64,000 nucleotides of DNA, taken from the NCBI RefSeq assembly GCF_019456655.1, contig NZ_CP080332.1, positions 2,604,001 through 2,668,000 of the forward strand, read 5' to 3'. Of the stretch, positions 37,702 to 46,277 are shown one piece after another (position 1 is the stretch's first letter; each line of letters starts with the position of its first letter). The notes under the pieces were generated by a model. The model was not told the origin of the DNA. It did not search any database and saw only the letters and a list, made by a program, of their open reading frames with translations. A program made the translations under genes and the position numbers. This DNA is from Mycolicibacterium diernhoferi. Its GTDB lineage: Bacteria; Actinomycetota; Actinomycetes; Mycobacteriales; Mycobacteriaceae.

Positions 37702-38077
37702 TGCAGTAGCGCTGATCGGTGGGCGTCGGGTAGCCCTCGCCCTCGAAGACGTGGCCGAGGTGGCTGTGGCAGTTGGCGCAGATGACCTCGACACGGCTCA
37801 TGCCCAGCGAATCGTCGCGTCGCAGGATCACCGCATCCGAATCGGCCGGGTCGTAGAAAGACGGCCAGCCGCAGTGGGATTCGAACTTCTCGGTGCTGCG
37901 GAACAGCTCGGACCCGCAGGCCCGGCATTCGTAGACCCCGGCGGTCTTGGTGTCGGTGTACTCGCCGGTGAACGGCCGCTCGGTGCCGGCCCGGCGCAGC
38001 ACCTGGTACTCGGCGGGATTGAGCTTCTCGCGCCACTGATCGTCGGTCAGCTCAAGCTTGGGACCCGGGATTGTCAT
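37649..38077 (-). CDS. msrB: Methionine-R-sulfoxide reductase B
   Basis: A 142-residue MsrB repairing methionine R-sulfoxide. Zinc cysteines C51, C54, C100, C103; GWPSF at 70-74; catalytic C125 in RYCINSISLRL. Equivalent to Rv2674. Its ATG overlaps the aftC stop (ATGA). The last 53 nt overlap the convergent GGDEF-EAL gene, so both C-termini are encoded on opposite strands of the same DNA. Confidence 0.96.
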   Translation of the reverse strand: MTIPGPKLELTDDQWREKLNPAEYQVLRRAGTERPFTGEYTDTKTAGVYECRACGSELFRSTEKFESHCGWPSFYDPADSDAVILRRDDSLGMSRVEVICANCHSHLGHVFEGEGYPTPTDQRYCINSISLRLVPAGATSAD

Positions 38078-39363
38078 GATTCAACGCTAGCGCGCCGACG
38101 CTCATCCGTCATCCATGGCGGATCGATACCGGAATCCAGCCGGCCCTCGGACTTGGCATCCAGGTAGCGGAAGTACAGCACGCAGAACACCACGATCAAC
38201 AGCAGCGACCAGCCGTAGGTGATCTTCATGTACTCCAGGAAGCGCCCGGTGGTCGGCCAGTGCACCAGCAGCCAGCGGTCCATCGTCATAAACCCGTAGA
38301 CCGCCAGCCAGGCCGGCCAGTTGTGCAACACCGAGTTCCGCAGCACCACCGTCATCAGGAACGGGAACAGCATCGTCGAGTAGTAGCCCTGGCCCAGCGA
38401 GAGCACCAGGAACGAGGCGGTCAGCAGCACACCCGAGGAGGTCAGCAGCCAGAACCGCGGGTCGCGCTCGCGGTAGTACTTGTAGAGCAGGTAGAGGCTG
38501 CCGGCCGCCAGCAGCAGGAAGACGATGCGCAGCGACAGGATGAGCCACATCGGCAGGCCGTAGTAGATCCCGTTGCCCAGGATCGAGGAGTTGAAGTAGT
38601 CGCGGGTCTCCAGGATGTAGGGGACCGTGCGGTACACGAAGTTCATCGGGTCCGAAACCAAAGGCCACGCGGCGACGTTGAACACCAGCGGCACACCGAA
38701 AGCGGTGACCAGCGTGTAGAACTGGCGATTGAGCACCGGCAGCAACAACAGCGGCGCCAGCGACGGTTTGACCACCAGCGTCAGCCCGATGGCCGCGCCG
38801 GCCAACAGTTCGGCGTTTCGTCCGCCCTTGAGCAGGTACCGGAAGAACAGCACCGCACCCAGCAGCATGCAGCCGTTGATGTTGGTGAACACCAGTGTGT
38901 TGGTGACGGATTCGGTGCAGAACATGGCCAGCACCAGCGCCGGAGCGGCCACCGAGGACAACGTGTAATCGAAAATCCGCAGCAGCAGGTATGCCGCGAT
39001 GAGGAAGGCCAGCACGTTGAACGTGATGTACCAGTAGCGCGCCGCGTCGACCGGCAGGTACCCGAACGGGGCCAGCAGCAGGGTGCCGCCGGGTGGGTAC
39101 AGGTAGTGCGGGTCGACGTGGTCGAAGTTCTCGTTGTAGATGTCCCAGCCCAGTTTGAAATTGATCACCGCGCGGTAGACCGGGCCGAAATCGTCGGTGA
39201 TGTAGCCATTGGTGCCCAGCACATAGCTGCGGTGGATCACCGACATGATGGCGAACGGCCACAGGATGGACCGCAGAATCGTTGCGGTGCTGGGCGGTGT
39301 GGTGCTGGGGCGGAATGCGTTCAGCACACCGGAGGGCAGGAACGACACCAGCGCACCGTACAC
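38074..39363 (-). CDS. aftC: Arabinofuranosyltransferase AftC
   Basis: A 429-residue GT-C membrane glycosyltransferase (GT87) with about ten membrane segments. It adds the alpha-1,3 branches of arabinan in arabinogalactan and lipoarabinomannan, using decaprenyl-phospho-arabinose. The conserved acidic loop TDDFGPVYRAVINF follows the first membrane span; DPHYLYPPGGTLL and SSILGNGIYYGLPMWLI match AftC (Rv2673). GTG start at 39363 (VYGALV) aligns with the tuberculosis N-terminus. It sits between the upstream lipoprotein gene and msrB on the same strand. Confidence 0.93.
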   Translation of the reverse strand: MYGALVSFLPSGVLNAFRPSTTPPSTATILRSILWPFAIMSVIHRSYVLGTNGYITDDFGPVYRAVINFKLGWDIYNENFDHVDPHYLYPPGGTLLLAPFGYLPVDAARYWYITFNVLAFLIAAYLLLRIFDYTLSSVAAPALVLAMFCTESVTNTLVFTNINGCMLLGAVLFFRYLLKGGRNAELLAGAAIGLTLVVKPSLAPLLLLPVLNRQFYTLVTAFGVPLVFNVAAWPLVSDPMNFVYRTVPYILETRDYFNSSILGNGIYYGLPMWLILSLRIVFLLLAAGSLYLLYKYYRERDPRFWLLTSSGVLLTASFLVLSLGQGYYSTMLFPFLMTVVLRNSVLHNWPAWLAVYGFMTMDRWLLVHWPTTGRFLEYMKITYGWSLLLIVVFCVLYFRYLDAKSEGRLDSGIDPPWMTDERRRASVES

Positions 39364-39383
39364 CGCAGCCGTCGGTGGCCCGC

Positions 39384-40943
39384 TCAGGCGGGGCAGAACG
39401 TGTCGGTCTCGGGCAGTTTGCCGCTCTCCAGGTAACCCAGAACCGGTGGCAGTGCACACGGCGAGTAGATGCTGGCGCCGTGGCCGATGCCCTGCCAGAT
39501 CACCCGCTTGCTGTTGGCGCCGGCGTTGATGATGGTGGCGGCCACCGCGGCCACCCCTTCGTTACCGACGATGGGGTCGTTCTGCACGCCGAGCAGCATC
39601 ACCGGGATCTTGAGGTCCTTGGGATCCTGCGGCGCGGTGCCGCTGGGCCAGCTCAGGCAGTTGACCATCCGCAGCGCACCCACGGTGCCGAACTGCGGGT
39701 ACAGCCGGTCCCAGGCGACGACGAGTTCACGCACCCGGTCCGGGGTGGGGCGGTTCAGGGCATCGCTGCACCCGTTGACGAACTGGCCGTCGGTCTGGCG
39801 GGTCCGCTCGGCCCGGGCGATCAACTCGGACATCGCGCCGGTGTCGCCGGCGCGGGCGGAGGCGATCGCGCCGGCCAGCGCGTTGGAGGCCGTCACCCGG
39901 TCGCCGCGCGGGAAGGCCAGCGCGGTGGTGATGGCGTCGGCGACCGCGGCCACCGAGGCGCCGTTGGGGCCGTCGCCGTTGCGGGCCGCGGTCAGCAGCG
40001 CGTCCACGGCGGCCTTGGGGTCGGGGCCCAGCGGGCAGTTGGTGGCCGCGCACTGCGCGGTGAAGGCATCGAGCGCGGCCTGCTGTCCCTTGACCTTCTG
40101 TTCGGTGGCGGACTCCGCGCCGACGGCCAGCGGCAGCGGGGAGTCCAGCACCAGCCGGGACACCTTGTCCGGATGGGAACCGGCGTAGGCCAGCGCCACT
40201 TGGGCGCCGTTGCCGATTCCCCACAGCGCGAGTGTCGGCACGTCCCAGGTGCTGCGCAGGCGTTCGATGTCCTCGGCGGCGTGGGCGTTGTCGTAGGCCG
40301 AGTCGCCCGGGGCGATGGTGTCGGTGCACGTGGTGGTCGCGGTCTGCACGACCGCGCCGAGCTTGGCCACCGGGTCGTCACCGGGCTCGAACTGGGTCTG
40401 GTCGATCATCTCCTGCCGGTCGAACAGGTCGCGGCAGTCGATGTCCTCGGACATCCCGGTGCCGCGGCGGTCCACCGCGACGATGGGATTCGTCTTGAGG
40501 ATGTCGGCACCGGCGCGGGACAGCCATACCGGCAGTTGTGCCGAGGACGGCAGATCTGTTCCGGTGGTCATCACCACCGGTCCGGCGCCGGCCGGGGTGT
40601 CCGCCGAGGTGGCCCGCACCACGCCGATGGTGATGGAGCCGTTGGCGCCCTTGATCGAATCCAGGTCGGCGTCATACGTCGCGCAGTCCAGGGTGATGCC
40701 GGACGGCACGGGCACCGCGGCGTCGGCGGACACCCGCCCGGTGCAGTCCTGCCAGGACAGGTCGTTCTTGGGGGCCTCCACCGCCGGCGGCCCGTCGGCG
40801 ACGCTGGTTTCCGGTGGCGCGCCCTGTGGTCCGGCGCCGGCGTCGGTGGCGAACCGCGGGTTGGCGGCCAGCAGTGGGGCGCACGAGGTCAGCAGCAGCG
40901 TGACCGACGACAAGGCCAGCGTCTGGCCCCAACGAACTCGCAT
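39384..40943 (-). CDS. Secreted lipoprotein with alpha/beta-hydrolase fold (Rv2672-like), nucleophile absent
   Basis: A 519-residue exported protein. A signal peptide ends in the lipobox LLTSC (cysteine at residue 21). The body is a tripeptidyl-peptidase-like alpha/beta hydrolase: VAVDRRGTGMSEDIDC, LALWGIGNGAQVALAYAGSH, VSRLVLDSPLP and a late WQGIGHGASIYSPC. The usual nucleophile elbow G-x-S-x-G reads GIGNG, so the serine is missing. It may be a binding protein or use another residue. Named a possible secreted protease in M. tuberculosis from memory. Start ATG at 40943; aftC follows 20 nt downstream. Confidence 0.82.
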   Translation of the reverse strand: MRVRWGQTLALSSVTLLLTSCAPLLAANPRFATDAGAGPQGAPPETSVADGPPAVEAPKNDLSWQDCTGRVSADAAVPVPSGITLDCATYDADLDSIKGANGSITIGVVRATSADTPAGAGPVVMTTGTDLPSSAQLPVWLSRAGADILKTNPIVAVDRRGTGMSEDIDCRDLFDRQEMIDQTQFEPGDDPVAKLGAVVQTATTTCTDTIAPGDSAYDNAHAAEDIERLRSTWDVPTLALWGIGNGAQVALAYAGSHPDKVSRLVLDSPLPLAVGAESATEQKVKGQQAALDAFTAQCAATNCPLGPDPKAAVDALLTAARNGDGPNGASVAAVADAITTALAFPRGDRVTASNALAGAIASARAGDTGAMSELIARAERTRQTDGQFVNGCSDALNRPTPDRVRELVVAWDRLYPQFGTVGALRMVNCLSWPSGTAPQDPKDLKIPVMLLGVQNDPIVGNEGVAAVAATIINAGANSKRVIWQGIGHGASIYSPCALPPVLGYLESGKLPETDTFCPA

Positions 40944-40960
40944 GCCGACCACACTAGCGA

Positions 40961-41743
40961 TCAACCGCGCTGTTCTCGGCGGCTGTAGCGCGTGTACAGG
41001 TAGCCGTCGTCGTCGCTGAGCACGTGGCGGCGCTGTAGGCGGGTGATCAGCTCGGGGTGTCCGTCGGAGATCCGGGTGGATCCGCCGCCGACGACGGTGG
41101 GTGCGATCGTCAGGCACAGGTCGTCGAGCAGGTCCGCGGCGATGAACGCGCCGAGCAGACTGGGGCCGCCCTCGGTGAGCACCCGGGTCAGGTCCAGATC
41201 CGCCAGCGTGCGCAACAGCACGGTCAGATCGACGCTGCCGCTGTCGGCGGCCGAGCAGTCGTACACCTCCGCGAGGCCGGCGAACCGGGCCCGCGCATCG
41301 GCGATGGTGTCGTGGACGGTCAGCAGCAGCGGCGGCACCTCGGTCTGGGTGAACACCGGTAGGTCGTGATCGAGATCCCCCGAGCGGGTGACGATGGCGA
41401 TCGGCGGTACCTCGCCCTGCCCGCGGCCGTGCCGGCGCTGGCGCTGGGCCACGCCGAGTTGGGCACCGGAGTAGGTCTCGACGCGCACTGTGCCGGCACC
41501 GACCACCACCACATCGGCCAGCTCCCGCAGCAGCCGGAACACGGCCCGATCCCCGGGGCCGCCCAGGGCGCCGGAGCGACCCTCGGTGGAGGCGGCGCCG
41601 TCGAGGCTGCTGATGAAATTGGCCCGCACCCAGCAGGTGCCCAGGTCTTCCGGGTAGGCGTAGAGCTGCTCGAGCTCGCCGTCACCGGCGACGGAGACCG
41701 GTCCGAGTGCTGTGAGTTCCGTCCCAGCGGCGCTATCCGGCAT
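40961..41743 (-). CDS. ribD: RibD C-terminal-type reductase (Rv2671-like)
   Basis: A 260-residue protein with only the reductase (DHFR-fold) part of RibD: WVRANFISSLDGAAST, GPGDRAVFRLLRELADVVVVG and TEGGPSLLGAF. The M. tuberculosis homologue can act as a substitute dihydrofolate reductase and is linked to para-aminosalicylate resistance. The ATG at 41743 (MPDSAAG) is preferred; one at 41752 is possible. Divergent from zapE over 35 nt; the lipoprotein gene follows 17 nt downstream. Confidence 0.88.
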   Translation of the reverse strand: MPDSAAGTELTALGPVSVAGDGELEQLYAYPEDLGTCWVRANFISSLDGAASTEGRSGALGGPGDRAVFRLLRELADVVVVGAGTVRVETYSGAQLGVAQRQRRHGRGQGEVPPIAIVTRSGDLDHDLPVFTQTEVPPLLLTVHDTIADARARFAGLAEVYDCSAADSGSVDLTVLLRTLADLDLTRVLTEGGPSLLGAFIAADLLDDLCLTIAPTVVGGGSTRISDGHPELITRLQRRHVLSDDDGYLYTRYSRREQRG

Positions 41744-41778
41744 GGGGATCATTGCAGCACGTCGATAGGGTGCACGAC

Positions 41779-42813
41779 ATGCAAAGTGCGGGTGAGGTCG
41801 CGGGTCTGACGGATCGGCACCCCAGAGTTACCCCCGAGCGGCTGGTCGCCCAGCTGGTGCCGCCGCCCACGTTCGCCGACGTCAGCTTCGACAGCTACCG
41901 GCCCGATCCGGCCGAGCCGTCTCAGGCTGCGGCCGTGGGGCACTGCCGGCGGTTCTGCGAGCAGGCCGCCGAGCGTCGAGCCGGGAAGAAGAAGCTGTTC
42001 GGTAAGCGCGAGGTACTGCCCGGGGTGGGTATCTACCTTGACGGCGGGTTCGGCGTCGGCAAGACCCACCTGCTCGCGTCGACGTACTACACGCTCTCGG
42101 GCGGGGAGGCCAAGACCGCGTTCGCGACGTTCGGTGAGCTGACCCAGTTGGCCGGCGTGTTCGGGTTCACCGAGTGCATCGATCTGCTGGCCGACTACAC
42201 GGTGCTGTGCATCGACGAATTCGAGCTCGACGATCCGGGCAACACCACGTTGATCTCCCGGCTGCTCTCGGCGCTGGTGGAGCGCGGGGTGTCCATCGCG
42301 GCCACCTCGAACACGCTGCCCGAGCAGCTCGGTGAGGGCCGCTTCGCCGCGCAGGATTTCATGCGCGAGATCCACACGCTGTCCGCGATCTTCACGACCA
42401 TCCGGATCGAGGGCCCGGACTACCGGCACCGCGGGTTGCCGCCGGCGCCCGAGCCGTTGACCGACGAGCAGGTCCGCGCCGCGGCCGCCGCGAAACCCGG
42501 TGCCACCCTGGACGACTTCGACGCGCTGTGCGCGCACTTGGCGACCATGCACCCGTCGCGCTATCACGCGCTGATCGACGATGTCACCGAGGTGTTCATC
42601 ACCGGGGTGCACCCGATCGACGACCAGAGCGTGGCGCTGCGGCTGGTCGCCCTGACCGACCGGCTGTATGACGCGGGCATCCCGGTGCTGGCCTCGGGCG
42701 CCAAGCTGGACACCATCTTCAGCGATGAGATGGTCGCCGGCGGGTTCCGCAAGAAGTACCTGCGGGCCACCTCCCGGTTGCTGGCCCTGACGGCGGCCGC
42801 GCAGAGCAACTAG
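41779..42813 (+). CDS. zapE: AFG1/ZapE-family AAA ATPase
   Basis: A 344-residue ATPase with Walker A GGFGVGKTH (89-97), Walker B VLCIDEFE (142-149), sensor 1 AATSNTLP and an arginine-rich C-terminus. E. coli ZapE affects Z-ring stability; the yeast homologue helps degrade mitochondrial proteins. Equivalent to Rv2670c. TAGGGT lies 7 nt before the ATG, so it is probably leaderless. Its last 4 nt overlap the convergent GNAT gene. Confidence 0.88.
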   Translation: MQSAGEVAGLTDRHPRVTPERLVAQLVPPPTFADVSFDSYRPDPAEPSQAAAVGHCRRFCEQAAERRAGKKKLFGKREVLPGVGIYLDGGFGVGKTHLLASTYYTLSGGEAKTAFATFGELTQLAGVFGFTECIDLLADYTVLCIDEFELDDPGNTTLISRLLSALVERGVSIAATSNTLPEQLGEGRFAAQDFMREIHTLSAIFTTIRIEGPDYRHRGLPPAPEPLTDEQVRAAAAAKPGATLDDFDALCAHLATMHPSRYHALIDDVTEVFITGVHPIDDQSVALRLVALTDRLYDAGIPVLASGAKLDTIFSDEMVAGGFRKKYLRATSRLLALTAAAQSN

Positions 42814-43334
42814 CGGGCGCGGACCATCACGTAGTCGTTCTCGATCCCGGCGCCGAGCCGGAAGGTCTTGGTGCCGTTGATCCGGAACCCGAACTTGGTG
42901 TAGAAGCGTTGCGCGCGTTCGTTTTCCTGGTTCACGCCCAGCCACACGCAGGCCGCGCCGGACTGCGCGCCGCGTTCCAGAGCCTCGGTCATCAGCGCTG
43001 CGGATACCCCGGTGCCGTGCACATCGGGCAGCGCGTACATCTTGGAGATTTCCAGGGCCGGGCGCAGTGGTACCGCCTGCTGCACATCCGCGTCATCGGG
43101 CACACCGTGAATCAGCATGGCGTAGCCCAGGATTCGGTCGTCGTCGCGGGCCACCAGGACGATCCGGTCCGGGTCGGCGAGGTAGCCGGCGAACTTGTCC
43201 GCCGAGAGGTTCTCCGCGATGAACGCGGCCGCATCGGCCGGGCTGACGCTGGGCGGGCAGGCCAGCGGGAAGGTGGCTGCGGCGACGGCGGCGAGTTCGG
43301 TCAGGTCGTCGGGGCCGGGTTCCTCGATGCGCAC
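42810..43334 (-). CDS. GNAT-family N-acetyltransferase
   Basis: A 174-residue acetyltransferase with the acetyl-CoA region ISKMYALPDVHGTGVSAALMTEAL (R/Q-x-x-G-x-G/A variant HGTGVS) and the C-terminal NERAQRFYTKFGFRI. Substrate unknown; equivalent to Rv2669. GTG start with TACCCT (43341-43346) 6 nt upstream, which overlaps the end of the preceding gene; probably leaderless. Confidence 0.85.
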   Translation of the reverse strand: MRIEEPGPDDLTELAAVAAATFPLACPPSVSPADAAAFIAENLSADKFAGYLADPDRIVLVARDDDRILGYAMLIHGVPDDADVQQAVPLRPALEISKMYALPDVHGTGVSAALMTEALERGAQSGAACVWLGVNQENERAQRFYTKFGFRINGTKTFRLGAGIENDYVMVRAR

Positions 43335-43338
43335 CCGG

Positions 43339-43890
43339 TCAGGGTAGCGGGGTGCCCGGTTGCCAGATGTTCCACTGCGCCAGGTGAGTTCCGGTCTGCG
43401 GGTTGAGCATCACCACGTTGGTGACCAGTGCGCGGTAGACGTCCCAGTAGACGCCGCCGGTGACCGTCGATCCGGGGGGCGCGTTGAGCAGTACCTTCTC
43501 CAACGCGTCGGGAGCGTCGGTGTGCTTGGAGGCGTACGCGTCGGCGTACGGGGTCACCCCGCTGAAGGTGGTGGCCAGGGCCAGCTTGTACGGGTTGGGC
43601 GCGGAGATGACGTGCACCGTCACATTGGCGCGCCACGGGCCGCCCTGCGCGCGCCAGCGCGGGGAGCCGTTCCAGCCCCAGCCCGGGGGGACCTCGGCGG
43701 GCAGGACGTCGTGCACGGTGACGTCGGCGACGAAGTCCCCGAACTCCACCCGCAACGTCTCACCGAGGTTGCCGATCGGGGTCACGGCTGCCGCGGCCGG
43801 TGGCGCGATGCCGATCGCCACCGCGGCCGTCAGGCTCGTCAGGAGAACCGCGAACCAGGATCGCGTCTTTGCCAATCGCATGCATCGCAT
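43339..43890 (-). CDS. Exported protein of unknown function (Rv2668-like)
   Basis: A 183-residue secreted protein. The signal peptide has a basic start, a hydrophobic core (FAVLLTSLTAAVAIGIA) and an alanine-rich cleavage region (PPAAAA, about residue 35). The mature part is beta-rich with VEFGDFVADVTVHDV and many tryptophans (GWGWNGSPRW, WNIWQPG), like ligand-binding MPT-type exported domains. Start at 43890 or the ATG at 43881. It precedes the GNAT gene on the same strand. Confidence 0.72.
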   Translation of the reverse strand: MRCMRLAKTRSWFAVLLTSLTAAVAIGIAPPAAAAVTPIGNLGETLRVEFGDFVADVTVHDVLPAEVPPGWGWNGSPRWRAQGGPWRANVTVHVISAPNPYKLALATTFSGVTPYADAYASKHTDAPDALEKVLLNAPPGSTVTGGVYWDVYRALVTNVVMLNPQTGTHLAQWNIWQPGTPLP

Positions 43891-43902
43891 GATGGCACAT
43901 GG

Positions 43903-44328
43903 TTACCCGACCCAGGGTCCCTGTCCGCCGATCGAGTCGATACGGATCCGGGTGAGGTAGCCCTCGGGTGCGTCCTTGGGCGGAAAGTACTCGTCGGAGC
44001 CGAGCAACGCGGTGGCCAGATCCCTGAGCAGCGCGGGCGCGCCGCCCTCGACGATGCGGGCGGTGCCGGTGACCGAGAGGTACTGCCGCTGCTGCCCGGG
44101 ACGGCTGGGCGCGAGGATGGTCGCGGCGACGCGCGGGTCGCGGCGGATGTTGCGCACCTTGCGATAGGTGTCGGACAGATGCGCGGAGACGAGTTCGTCG
44201 CCCTCGGGTGTGGACTGCAACGCCACCCACACCAACGTGGCGTGCGGGCTGCCGTCGGCGTTGACCGTGACCAAGGTGGCATCGGCGCCGGCGCCGATGA
44301 GTTCGCGCGCTGCCTCGTTGAGCTCCAT
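43903..44328 (-). CDS. PPOX-class F420/FMN-binding oxidoreductase-like protein
   Basis: A 141-residue split-barrel protein: LVTVNADGSPHATLVWVAL, KVRNIRRDPRVAATI and VTGTARIVEGGAPALL. This is the F420-dependent class of the pyridoxamine-oxidase-like family common in mycobacteria; the cofactor (F420 or flavin) and substrate are not determined. The clpC2 gene lies upstream of it on the same strand, ending 28 nt before its start. Confidence 0.85.
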   Translation of the reverse strand: MELNEAARELIGAGADATLVTVNADGSPHATLVWVALQSTPEGDELVSAHLSDTYRKVRNIRRDPRVAATILAPSRPGQQRQYLSVTGTARIVEGGAPALLRDLATALLGSDEYFPPKDAPEGYLTRIRIDSIGGQGPWVG

Positions 44329-44356
44329 GCGGTGTTCTACAGCGGCGGGTCCGGAT

Positions 44357-45070
44357 TCATTCCCGCCGGATTCGCGTTCCCGGGATGGAGGCGAGCATCT
44401 CGATGAGCGAGGCGATGACGCGCGCCTTGTCGATGCCCAGACTGTGCAGGGGGCCGTTCCCGTCTTCGGACTCCAATAGTGCCAGCAGGATGTGCTCGGT
44501 GCCGATGTAGTTGTGGCCCAACCGAAGTGCCTCCCGGAAGGTCAGCTCCAGAACCTTCTTGGCCGGCCCGTTGAAGGGCACCAGGTCCAGTTCCTGCCCG
44601 GTCGAGGGCGGCAGCGTGATCGCCGCGCGGAGCTGGTCGGGTTCGGCGCCGTGGGCTCTCAGCAGCGCGACGGCCAGCGAGTCGGTGTCGCCCAACAGAC
44701 CCAGGATCAGGTGTTCGGGGGCGATCTCGGCGTTACCGGCGTCCCGGGCCGCGGTCTGGGCGGCGACGACGGCGGTGCGGGCGCGTGGGGTGAACCGGGC
44801 GAAGCCCTCGTTGGGGTCGATGCCGGCGGCGTCGGCCTTGGGTACGAAGCGTTTCTGGGCGGCCTGTTTGGTGACGCCCATGCTGGTGCCGATGTCGGTC
44901 CAGGAGGCGCCGGAGCGGCGGGCCTGGTCGACGAAGTGGCCGATCAGGTGATCGGCGACCTCGCCGAGGTGCTCGGCCGCCAGGACGGCGTCGGAGAGCT
45001 GGTCCAGGGCATCGGTGTGCCCGGTCTTGATCGCGTGGATCAGGGTGTCCAGGCTGACGGACTCGGTCAT
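44357..45070 (-). CDS. clpC2: ClpC2, Clp-N-domain protein with HTH
   Basis: A 237-residue protein. An N-terminal part carries a helix-turn-helix (about 55-76, SWTDIGTSMGVTKQAAQKRF), followed by two Clp N-terminal repeats (about 92-150 and 167-230: FTPRARTAVVAAQTAA, KVLELTFREALRLGHNYIGTEH). There is no AAA ATPase domain. It matches M. tuberculosis ClpC2 (Rv2667), which can bind ClpC1-targeting peptides such as cyclomarin and protect the ClpC1 unfoldase. Two perfect palindromes flank its -10 region, which with the HTH suggests autorepression. Confidence 0.9.
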   Translation of the reverse strand: MTESVSLDTLIHAIKTGHTDALDQLSDAVLAAEHLGEVADHLIGHFVDQARRSGASWTDIGTSMGVTKQAAQKRFVPKADAAGIDPNEGFARFTPRARTAVVAAQTAARDAGNAEIAPEHLILGLLGDTDSLAVALLRAHGAEPDQLRAAITLPPSTGQELDLVPFNGPAKKVLELTFREALRLGHNYIGTEHILLALLESEDGNGPLHSLGIDKARVIASLIEMLASIPGTRIRRE

Positions 45071-45072
45071 GC

Positions 45073-45117
45073 GTCAACCGTAGGTTGACTTTATCGGTGC
45101 GTCAACCCTGGGTTGAC
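45073..45117 (-). promoter_or_regulatory. Twin GTCAACC-N3-GGTTGAC operators of clpC2
   Basis: Two perfect inverted repeats, 45073-45089 (spacer GTA) and 45101-45117 (spacer CTG), start 28 bp apart. Between them on the minus strand lies TAAAGT (45088-45093), a likely clpC2 -10. The first site begins 2 nt before the clpC2 ATG; the second overlaps the end of the SRPBCC gene. Confidence 0.75.
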
Positions 45118-45587
45118 TGCGGGTAGCCGCGCCGCACCGTTCGGTCGAGGATGCCCAGGGTCGCCCGCAGCGCGCTTTCCGGAATCACCGGGAAGATGCC
45201 CGCCGCCCGCCACTTGTCACCGATGGCCGACCAGTCGTAGAACGAGGTCACCACCGTTGCCTCGGCGGCCGGTTCCAGCCGGTAGCCGTAGACGTGGCCG
45301 ATCTGCGGGTCGATGTTGCCGAGGATGGTCCAGGCGATCAGGCGGTCCTGCTCGTATTCGGTGATGTCGACCGTCACGTCGTATCGGCCCATCGGAAAGT
45401 CGTTCAGCGCTTCACGGTCCATGTGCACGACGAAGCGGTCGCCCACCTTGCGTGCCGGTTCGCCGGTGGCGGCCTGCAGCATTCCGGAGGCGTCGATGGC
45501 CACGTGTCCCTGCGGGTCGGTCAGTACCGCGAAGATGTCGGCGGCCGGGGCGGCGATGGTGCGCTGCACTTCGATGCGGTCGGTCAT
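45102..45587 (-). CDS. SRPBCC (START-like) domain protein
   Basis: A 161-residue protein with the SRPBCC N-terminal pattern IEVQRTIAAPAADIFAVLTDP and a hydrophobic-pocket fold ending ALRATLGILDRTVRRGYPQ. Ligand unknown. Start ATG at 45587. It lies 12 nt downstream of a methyltransferase gene and just upstream of clpC2; its final codons include the distal clpC2 operator. Confidence 0.8.
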   Translation of the reverse strand: MTDRIEVQRTIAAPAADIFAVLTDPQGHVAIDASGMLQAATGEPARKVGDRFVVHMDREALNDFPMGRYDVTVDITEYEQDRLIAWTILGNIDPQIGHVYGYRLEPAAEATVVTSFYDWSAIGDKWRAAGIFPVIPESALRATLGILDRTVRRGYPQSTQG

Positions 45588-45599
45588 CGACGCGGCTCC

Positions 45600-46259
45600 T
45601 CAGTGGTCGGTGGGTGCGGACTTGCGCGCGATCAGATACCCCTGCGGGGTCGATTCAACACCGTCGCCCTCGGGCGCGCGGACGAGTTGGGCAATGACCG
45701 GTAGCCCCGCATTCTGCAGTAGTTCGGCGATGGTTTCGGGGTGGCGGCGGTGGAACATCAGATCGACCGACTCGCCGAACGCCTCGGTCAGGTGCCGGGG
45801 GCGGTCGCCGATCTGGAAGGCGAGCAGGGCCACGCCGCCGGGGACGAGGACCCGGTGGAATTCGGCGAACACGGCCGGCAGGACGTCGTCGGGAACGTGG
45901 ATCACCGAGTACCAGGCACACAGGCCGCCGACGCCGGCGTCGGGCACATCGAGATCGGTCATCGACCCGACGGTGAAGCCGATGTCCGGGTGCAGTCGGC
46001 GGGCGTGCGCAACCATGTTCGGCGACAGGTCGATTCCCGACACGTCGGCGCCGTGCGCGCGCAGGATCGCGGTGGCCGCGCCGGTGCCGCAGCCGACGTC
46101 GATCACGCGGTGCCCGGCCGGCACCAGTTCGGTGAAGGCCCGCAGCATCGCGTGGTCAAGCGGTTTGCCGTCCAGGTGCTGCTGGAATGCCGCGACATAC
46201 CCGGTGGCGGTGCGGTCGTAGCCGTCGCGGGTGCGGTCCAGAAACGAGGTTTCACACAT
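45600..46259 (-). CDS. SAM-dependent class I methyltransferase
   Basis: A 219-residue methyltransferase with motif I VIDVGCGTGAAT, the acidic GIDLSPNMVAHAR, post-I SMTDLDVPDAGVGGLCAWYSVIHV and VLVPGGVALLAF. Small-molecule methylation is likely; substrate unknown. TAGCCT lies 8 nt before the ATG (leaderless), sharing bases with the divergent -10 of the small membrane protein gene. It forms a run with the SRPBCC gene. Confidence 0.85.
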   Translation of the reverse strand: MCETSFLDRTRDGYDRTATGYVAAFQQHLDGKPLDHAMLRAFTELVPAGHRVIDVGCGTGAATAILRAHGADVSGIDLSPNMVAHARRLHPDIGFTVGSMTDLDVPDAGVGGLCAWYSVIHVPDDVLPAVFAEFHRVLVPGGVALLAFQIGDRPRHLTEAFGESVDLMFHRRHPETIAELLQNAGLPVIAQLVRAPEGDGVESTPQGYLIARKSAPTDH

Positions 46260-46267
46260 CGCCCCCG

Positions 46268-46277
46268 AGGCTACTGT
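46268..46277. promoter_or_regulatory. Symmetric bidirectional -10 element
   Basis: AGGCTACTGT holds TACTGT on the plus strand, 7 nt before the ATG at 46285, and TAGCCT on the minus strand, 8 nt before the methyltransferase ATG. The hexamers share TA; both mRNAs should be leaderless. Confidence 0.6.
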
